Made by a program: the position numbers and the translations under genes. DNA of 64,000 bases from positions 455,181 through 519,180 of the forward strand of contig QNQO01009133.1 of NCBI GenBank assembly GCA_003290165.1, written 5' to 3'. Of the stretch, positions 58,201 to 64,000 are shown one piece after another (position 1 is the stretch's first letter; every line of letters starts with the position of its first letter). The notes under the pieces were generated by a model, which had not been told where the DNA came from, did no database searches, and saw nothing but the letters and a program-made list of their open reading frames with translations. This stretch comes from Berberis thunbergii. Its lineage: Eukaryota; Streptophyta; Magnoliopsida; Ranunculales; Berberidaceae.

Positions 58201-60951
58201 ATCTTTCTAATCTTTATTTCTTTTGATTCAAAGTATTGTAGATGTGTTTTGTCCATAGTAGAAATTGAACAAAAATCAAAACCGACCAAAACTGTTAAAA
58301 AAAAAAAAAACGAGGTGTCAGTTTTGAATCTTCACGATTCAATTTCGATTGGTTCGGTTTTAGTTTCGACTCGAAACCGAGCCAAACCGTGAACAACCCT
58401 AAACATAAGAATACATATTTTTTTATTGAGTCTCAAGTAGGGAAGTAGTTCTTATTGATTTTTTGGTCTTATGGAGTTGGGTATTTGTACAAGGGGATTG
58501 TTTGTATGCAAAGCATGTTAAATTTTGGGACCTTAATGCAAGGTTGCTTTTTTATTGTAATCAAGTTCTAGTAAATCAACAACTTTTACATCTGAAAAAA
58601 AAACCCATACAAAATTAACTGAATAATTTGAAAAGAAACAACCGCAATTTTAGTACAAGAATCGCACAAGAGATCAAGTCTCTCTTCAATGTCGATGGGA
58701 GGACCTCACCAAGGTCACGGGGTACCCTCAAACGGGATGACTTTATGTTTTCCTTTAAATCTTTTGTTTTTATTAAACCCCGCATGTCATTGGCTTTAGC
58801 GCCATGGTGAGTATCTACCTCACAAATGACATTTTTTATCTTAATTAATGGATTATATCTTCCCTGTTTTGATTCACCTATTTTGATAAGTATAGAAGTT
58901 GACTGTAGAAGTGAACTAATTGATGGACACTAAATACACAGTACGTATTTGTTAATCGTGGTTTGTGGCTCTAGTTTGGTTGGCCTGTTTTTTTTTTTTT
59001 TTTTTTTGGAAAACAACCTGGGTTTTTATAGGATCCCATAACCTATCAACAAGGTGCGACCTACAGGTCAACACCATAAGAAAGTAACTATGCTACCGGC
59101 GGGTCTCGAACCCTAGGACGTGGGGGATAAACCACACAGCCCTAACCACTCGACCATAACGCCATTGGCGGTTGGCCTGCTCTTTAGGTGCACAATAGTA
59201 CTTAAACTCAAAAATAGATCTAGCCATGTTTTATGTGGCTGTTGGGTAGTTTTGAGTTTTCACTACTCTGTTATGCTTTTGACATTGAGATATGCATAAG
59301 TCAATGCCTTAGGTACGTCGAGGTGCAGGTATAAGGCATATGCCAAACTGTACCATGTCTTTATGTGGCTGTTGTGTTTTCATTGTATTCAGTCTGTGAT
59401 CTCTTTTCCTTTTTCTTTTTTTTTCCTTCCTCTTCTTCACATCGTACATTTAACCAACAACACAACTGCCTTTTTTCACTGCTTTCTTTCTTATCTATCC
59501 ATTTCTTCTTAGGAAATTATGAGAGGCGAATGGTAACTTAAATGTTCCTCTTGTTTATTTATTTAATTTGTTTATGAATAGAGAATGATGGTATTGAAAA
59601 TGTTGATTGGTTAAGTAGGTGATGTTTTGAAATCTTTTAGAATATGATAATAGATCATTTTGCATTTATTATTTGCTTTTCATTTTTTCCCCATTTCATA
59701 TTTTGAATATCTACATAGGAATGTGTTAAGTTCATTGAGATTTTCTCTTTATGGAAAACATACTAACTATTCCCTATCACGGTAACACTTACCTTGTAGT
59801 CACATTATCCATAGTTTTGTTTCTAACAATTGTGACAGATAATTAAATTAAAGTTAGCAACATTAAAACCATTTCATTAAAGCATTTCCATCAATATACG
59901 AATATGAAGTTATCACTAATTTGTTTACCTTGTTACAACACCAACAACACATAGCATTTAAGTCATCATAAGCCAATCACCTTTGTTCCAAATTCTGATT
60001 GCCCAATTGGTCTGACAGAGACATTCACATCACAACGTAGTGAACCTTCCTGCATATTGCCATTTCCAACTCCAAGATATCGAACCAACCTCTGTATCTC
60101 AGCTGCATACTCTGCAGCCTCAATGCCAGTTCTCATATCCGGCTCAGAAACAATCTCGAGCAAAGGCACACCTGCTCTATTCAAGTCAACCTACCAAAAC
60201 AAAGGTAATGGAGTTCCAAAACATGTAAGAAACTCATAAAAATTCATTGAGAAAACATGCGCCGAGTAAGTGTTGTGAATGTGTGACATGGGAATTCTTG
60301 GAATGCAAAGAATACACAGCATGTTAGTTACCTGGGAGTAAGTGGCAGTTGAAGAGTGAAGCAGTTTGCCAGCATCTTCCTCCATGTGAACTCTAGTAAT
60401 GCCAAACCTCCTGTGGCCTCCACCAAACTCAATGGGGAGGTCCAATCTATATACCCATTTTTCGCAATGGGGATATCAAATTGGGAAATCTGGTAGCCCT
60501 TGGGGAGGTCAGGGTAGAAGTATTGTTTCCTATCAAATTTGGATTTCAATGACAAATTGCAATTGAGAGCAAGGCCAAGTCTAACAGCAAAATCAATGAC
60601 CTTTGAGTTTAGAACGGGCAGAGCTCCAGGAAGTCCCATACAAATGGGACAGATGGTGCTGTTTGGTTGAGAGCCATAGAGATAATTGCAGTTGCAGAAG
60701 GCCTTAGTTTGAGTGGCAAGTTGGACATGGGTCTCTATGCCTATAACAGCTTCATAGTCATGCTGAGCCGAAGTTGGTCTGTGATTTGTTTGTTTGGTTT
60801 TGCTGTTGGCTTGGGGTTGTGGGGCTTGAAGGGTGCAGAAGGAAACACCAGCATTCCTTCTCCTGCGGAAAACTGGTTGTAGCAGCAAATGAAGACGACT
60901 TTGCAGCCCGAAACCTCCTCTATAGCATATGGTTGCCATACTCTTGATCAA
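49135..60951 (-). CDS. GATB: GatB, organellar Glu-tRNA(Gln) amidotransferase subunit B (8 exons, frameshift in exon 1)
   Basis: GatB with GatA and GatC converts Glu-tRNA(Gln) to Gln-tRNA(Gln) in plastids and mitochondria; GatB activates the Glu with ATP. Minus-strand exons in coding order: 60951-60332, 60190-59981, 54842-54702, 54614-54411, 54320-54123, 53577-53509, 53003-52887, 49215-49135. Exon 1 has an Arg-rich transit-like start, [12 protein letters not shown] and [17 protein letters not shown]; exon 2 carries the family signature [19 protein letters not shown]; exon 4 has [12 protein letters not shown]. The end is the tRNA-binding YqeY-like tail. Exon 1 is 620 nt, one short of the 621 its frame needs. 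A base is missing after residue 169, so translation would stop just into exon 2 (about 209 residues). With that base restored the length would be 546, as usual. All introns are GT-AG except one GC-AG. Confidence 0.92.
50450..50560 (-). mobile_element. SINE-like repeat, copy 2
   Basis: On the minus strand it reads tgccaatgggtgctagctcaac and, about 45 bases later, agggttctaac, a B-box-like word. The same order and spacing are seen at 21265-21365. An (AAC)n tract adjoins the promoter side. Confidence 0.45.
50570..50597. repeat. (AAC)n microsatellite
   Basis: Nine or so uninterrupted aac units beside the SINE-like repeat. Confidence 0.9.
51690..52145 (-). mobile_element. Repeat family 1, copy 2
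   Basis: On the minus strand it begins gggttattaatgcggcaatt and ends ggccctggaccgcgaaaggtc. Both ends match the copies at 6753-7703 and 61170-61698. The centre has many cgattaatcg-like words. I did not find an exact target duplication here. Confidence 0.6.
53509..53577 (-). CDS. GATB: GatB exon 6, bounded by a GC donor
   Basis: Twenty-three codons, [20 protein letters not shown] then LVQ. The next bases after CAG are gcaagt, so the following intron is of the GC-AG type. The junction DLVQ|IVDPAE is the expected one, with ttaaccag as acceptor at 53004 and above. Confidence 0.9.
55085..55278 (+). mobile_element. LINE 3' end with A-rich tail
   Basis: The stretch ends ttgttgtcaaataaatttgatcctttctcaaaaaaa, a form common at the 3' end of plant L1 elements. 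No coding part is attached. Confidence 0.35.
55440..55800 (+). pseudogene. L1-type LINE reverse transcriptase fragment
   Basis: Across frames on the plus strand one reads [40 protein letters not shown] and then [20 protein letters not shown] followed by [11 protein letters not shown]. These are the L1 motifs around 'ISL..TYKI.AK.LA.RL', 'Q.AFV.GRQI.DA.LIANE' and 'G...FF...RG.RQGDPLSP'. Frame breaks and a missing YxDD section make it non-functional. Confidence 0.75.
56420..56800 (-). mobile_element. LTR-like sequence, minus strand
   Basis: On the minus strand ctataaatatagccttgg could be a TATA region. It is followed by a ctctcaag/cttgagag-rich stretch and an end at tttccaca (56420). The arrangement resembles a copia LTR, possibly solo. 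The other end and a target duplication could not be fixed. Confidence 0.35.
57396..58401. mobile_element. hAT-like non-autonomous element in GatB intron 2
   Basis: The left end TAGGGTTGAACA matches the inverted right end TAGGGTTGTTCA. As in the element at 8907-10241, the subterminal parts are rich in cgattcgattcgg / ccgagccaaacc words. The flanks aacagatc and aacataag agree at only five of eight positions, so the target duplication is decayed. No transposase is present. Confidence 0.55.
58988..59169 (-). mobile_element. tRNA-derived SINE with target duplication
   Basis: On the minus strand tggtcgagtggttaggg is an A box and ggttcgagacc a perfect-looking B box. The body ends in tgttttcc followed by a long A run (the T run from 58988). 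The 10-bp direct repeat ggttggcctg flanks it at 58978-58987 and 59170-59179. A box, B box, A tail and duplication together make a textbook SINE insertion. Confidence 0.88.
59981..60190 (-). CDS. GATB: GatB exon 2: family signature
   Basis: Exactly 70 codons, phase 0 at both ends, from [19 protein letters not shown] to SEFGTK. It contains the PROSITE-type GatB signature and the catalytic-core stretch [16 protein letters not shown]. It is followed by a 5.1-kb intron filled with mobile elements. Confidence 0.93.
60332..60951 (-). CDS. GATB: GatB exon 1, with a one-base deletion
   Basis: The frame opens at 60951 and runs through [45 protein letters not shown] and KNGYID. After GAT (60447-60445) the expected next residues, an aliphatic one then [30 protein letters not shown] and the exon end TYSQ, are all present but in the next frame. 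The missing base lies within about 60441-60447. Without it the protein reads WTSPLSL and terminates soon after the exon 1-2 junction. Confidence 0.9.
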
Positions 60952-61029
60952 TAACTATGTCTCCTTTCCTTTGCCTTGGAGCATGTTGTGAAAATATATG
61001 AACCAAAAGCGGGTGCTAAAACTAACCAC

Positions 61030-62886
61030 CTGAAAAATAAATACCAAAGTGTCACATACATATTTCTGAGTATTACAAAAAAGAATCGCTAGTGAATGTT
61101 AGTCATATCACTTTCTCCAACAAGACAAATTCATAACCCAATCCCAGATATATGAGGTGTATGTTATGATATGTTATTAATGCGGCGAAAAATCGCCGAT
61201 TAATCGTAATTCGGGGTTTGACCGAACCGAATTGGGTGAAATCGGTTGAGGTTTAGCGGACTCCGAAAAATTGGTGAGTCACCGATTAATCGGCCCAACT
61301 GAGTTGCCGATTTATCGCTATAACTTATTTTTACTGATATAACTTATATTGGTTTATTTATGAATGATTGAATGCAAATTATTTTTACTTATATCGGTTT
61401 ATTTTTTAATGACTAAATGTTAATTTTTGAGTTTACATATTATTATTTACTGGTAGAGTGATGTTACTAAGTGCTAACTTGCTATCACTTGTTGTTACTT
61501 GTGCTGATGTGTTGTGTTTGTTGTTTCTAAACAAGTCTAGATATCTGCAAAATTAAATTCAGTTGTAATTAGTAAAATTAAATTATATATTAATATTTAA
61601 AGTAGACTGATTAAATTCGATTAATCCCGACTAATCTTGCTTAATCGTAATTCGGTCCTGGAGCGCGCTTCAACCGTTTTCCGATTTAACTGCATAGGTG
61701 TTATGCATCATTTCTACCCAATGTTTTAAAGCGTTTTTCAACCTCGAGGTAAAAGTGCATTGATGGGTAATGAGGCGTACGCATCATTTTTTCATATAAA
61801 AAAGTGACAAATATATATATATATATACAAACAAATAAAAAAACAAAAGAAGCAATGAAGCAATGATCAATGCAAGAGATAACATGAATTCAATCATAAA
61901 AATGATTGAGGCGATAAAATTACCTCATAAAAATGGTTTTGACATTGTACTTTGTAGCATTATATCTGAAAGTATTGTTTGCTGAAGTAAACATATAAAT
62001 TAGCATAGACTTAAGAAGAGAGATATTTTATTAGCTGAACTTGAGACTATAACATACTGTATTTAATTTTGTATTTACAGAAACCAAACAACAGTGAAGA
62101 AAATAAGTGGAGAGTCAAACACTTCATCGATAAGAAAAATCATGGATTTAGAGCTTAAATTTTGCACTCTTAGGTGGCGTCCAAACAAATGAGAGTCAAA
62201 CACTTCATCGAGCAAAAAAAACCAATAGCAGTGAAGAAGATCAAAAATCACCTAAGGAAATTTTAAGACTGTGGCACTAAAAAGTTGATTCGGGATATCA
62301 AATTCTCATCACTCAAATGATTTAATGGTTCCATATTGTGGGACTGATCTTGCACATATATTTGCACTTATATATGTGATTAACTAACATTCTGTCATCA
62401 TTGAATTATGAGATTTATTAACAGTGTGAGCATAAAATTGAAAACAAAAGCAAACGAGATCTCAAATTCAAAGCACGGAAACATAATGAAAATGTCGCTC
62501 AAGAAGCTAGGTTCAATTTATGTCAATATCCAGAAATAATGAAAAAACAATTTCGTATTCAGATATTTGGTACATGTTTTTGCTGTAAAAGACTAAGAAT
62601 TCTTGAAACATTTACTGCTTTTCTTCTCTGCAACGAGCTACAGCAGTGACCTCTATAACTTATACATTTTACAGCATAACACCTTGTTTGACATCTAACA
62701 CTAACAACAACAAACCTTTAAACCCCTTTCCAAAAAAAACTTCAAAACCCATACTTATTTGGCCTTCGCTCACAGTCCAATTCAACTAATAGATCAATTA
62801 CACGCCTTAACGCATCCCATCTTCACCCAACAATTAAAAACTAAAGAACACACAAAAGAAACCAGCACACAAATCTTGTAAAATAC
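61030..62886. other. Probable 5' UTR intron of GatB
   Basis: On the minus strand a good donor (gaag|gtattt, exon border at 62887) and a good acceptor (ttttcag|gtggtt, exon border at 61029) bracket 1857 bases upstream of the GatB start codon. This is inferred from splice signals only. Inside lies repeat family 1 copy 3 (61170-61698); the rest is AT-rich. Confidence 0.45.
61170..61698 (+). mobile_element. Repeat family 1, copy 3
   Basis: It begins tatgttattaatgcggcgaa and ends with a form of attcggtcctggagcgcgc and gatttaactgcatagg, matching the ends of the copies at 6753-7703 and 51690-52145. The flanking tgttatga (61162-61169) and tgttatgc (61699-61706) would be a target duplication with one mismatch. 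Confidence 0.6.
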
Positions 62887-63010
62887 CTTCAGCCTGAGAA
62901 CTGGAGCTCGATATTGAGACTTAAACTAGCAGCATTCGAGGCGTCGAGCAGAAACAGTAAGTTCACTGTTCTTCTTCACTTCGAAACGACCTGCAAGTCT
63001 GCAACACAAA
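62887..63010 (-). promoter_or_regulatory. GATB: Probable GatB untranslated first exon and promoter side
   Basis: This is less AT-rich than its surroundings and lies just upstream of the inferred 5' UTR intron. Transcription would start near or above 63010. The call rests on position and the donor site at 62887. Confidence 0.35.
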
Positions 63011-64000
63011 ACCCTAACAGTTCTGATTAGGGTATCGATTTTGGGGGTTTCTGTCACGTGTTTGACTCACCTAATGCGCTTCGAGTCGACTCGTACGCGC
63101 TCCCAACCTTTTTAAACCACTGGTAGCCATACACGCAGATAGCAAGGATTGTTTTTAGCAATACGATTCGAACCCGTCTGACTGTCGAGGGAAATGGCGA
63201 GGAAAACAGCGTGGGGGATGGACACGCATCTCGGAGAAAATGGCAAGAAAGGTCAATGCACGCATTCTGAAGGGGGTGGACATGCATCCGAGGGATGGAG
63301 GTCGAGGAACGGGGCGAGGAACCCTCTATCCCTCTCGAGATGTGTGTATGCGCTGCATCTTGGGTTCCACCCCTCATTCGCCGATTTCCTCGCCAATTAG
63401 ATTCCCCCAAATAAATAGCATATTTCCTCACTTGCAAAACACCCATGTGGCTATGTTAATTTATGGTAGCAGATGTGTCGTATGATTAGGATGATAACAC
63501 ACCAATTTTTGGCTAAGTTTATTTTATTATAAAAAAATCTTTTATTCACTGCCAAAGCACATTGAAAATGGATTTAGTTTTTAAAAACAAATTATTTCAA
63601 TTTACATTGAATGTCGCAAGGAACCAAGCATGGCCTTAGTTGCGATCCATTATGTATTCTCGTACTCCTACTACTAACATATGCCCATTGTTACTAAAAA
63701 AAAATCCCTTTTATTAATCCTAATAGACATTTATCCCATCCTGCTTATAAAAGTTTTTGAACCACATTCACTTCTACCCAAATTCGATTCGAGAATTTTT
63801 TCTATTTGCAGTGTGAGAGTGAGGTTCATCTTTTAGAACCACAACTACCCTCATGAGACTAGAAAACACGAGAATTTTAACATACACATTCAAGGAGGGA
63901 AACTCTTAGCCAATTGGGATTACCAATTATGCCGAAAATTTTATTTTGAGAGAAAACCCACACTACAATTTTTTCATATCAATATGATTAGGGAAGAGTT
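63011..64000. other. Upstream flank of GatB, no supported gene
   Basis: A GC-richer patch at 63180-63400 contains an imperfect direct repeat (ggggatggacacgcatc and gggtggacatgcatcc, about 78 bases apart). Both strands have open frames there of up to 130 codons, but neither encodes anything I recognise. The last 500 bases are AT-rich. Confidence 0.45.

Larger units (their letters stand above)
54843..59980. other. GatB intron 2 (5.1 kb), invaded by several elements
   Basis: In order on the plus strand: a LINE 3' end (55085-55275), LINE reverse transcriptase pieces (55440-55800), an LTR-like stretch (56420 to about 56800), a hAT-like element (57396-58401) and a SINE (58988-59169). The sequences between, including 58410-58980 and 59180-59980, show nothing I can support. 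Confidence 0.65.

Noticed and set aside
59085..59165. Functional tRNA gene on the minus strand
   Set aside because: A and B boxes are present but the arms do not form a cloverleaf, and the A tail and target duplication identify a SINE.
60191..60445. Separate small minus-strand gene starting at TTG with [14 protein letters not shown]
   Set aside because: It is the continuation of GatB exon 1 after the one-base deletion, not an independent gene.
60332..60450. A tiny intron or alternative donor that would repair the GatB frame
   Set aside because: No GT...AG pair fits near 60445 and no alternative donor one base away exists at the exon 1 end.
63054..63446. 130-codon minus-strand frame as a gene
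   Set aside because: An equally open frame exists on the other strand, there is no family resemblance, and the region is simply GC-rich.

Overview
This is nuclear DNA of a flowering plant, most likely a eudicot. It is AT-rich, its genes have many GT-AG introns, the introns and spacers are full of plant transposons, and a fragment of plastid DNA sits inside one intron. I cannot name the species.

Three nuclear genes are readable. (1) MSH1, plus strand, 4235-43967: the plant organellar MutS homologue with a C-terminal GIY-YIG domain. I could place 22 coding exons, all in frame, giving 1135 residues; 3408 coding bases are spread over almost 40 kb because the introns have filled with mobile DNA. 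(2) A two-exon universal-stress-protein-like gene, plus strand, 46398-47661. (3) GatB, minus strand, 49135-60951: the organellar Glu-tRNA(Gln) amidotransferase subunit B, in 8 coding exons with a probable untranslated 5' exon further upstream. GatB carries one missing base in exon 1 that shifts the frame, so as given it is either a broken allele or a base-call error. The USP-like gene and GatB converge tail to tail. MSH1 and GatB both serve plastids and mitochondria, one in organelle genome maintenance and the other in organelle translation.

Layout: 494-2603 is a transposon-like unit with inverted arms that carries the C-terminal part of an ANTH-domain clathrin assembly gene. A foldback element at 3473-3853 lies just upstream of MSH1. 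MSH1 intron 1 holds a Ty3/gypsy remnant with LTRs, one of them split by a DNA element with an 8-bp target duplication. Intron 3 holds a hAT element and a complete 344-bp TRIM retrotransposon. Intron 5 holds a short minus-strand LTR element and a LINE tail. Intron 6 holds a SINE and a decayed DNA element. Intron 10 holds a 2.9-kb hAT element and a minus-strand LINE. Intron 12 holds a complex inverted-repeat block and a joined psbB/rps16 plastid insertion. Intron 19 holds a gag remnant. GatB introns hold LINE pieces, a hAT-like element, a SINE with a clean target duplication and further repeat copies.

I see no prokaryotic system, CRISPR array, rRNA or functional tRNA gene. The unusual content is in the transposon architecture, the plastid insertion, the GatB frameshift and the intron expansion of MSH1. 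Exon borders come from splice signals, reading-frame continuity and remembered family sequence; no transcript evidence or alignment was available.
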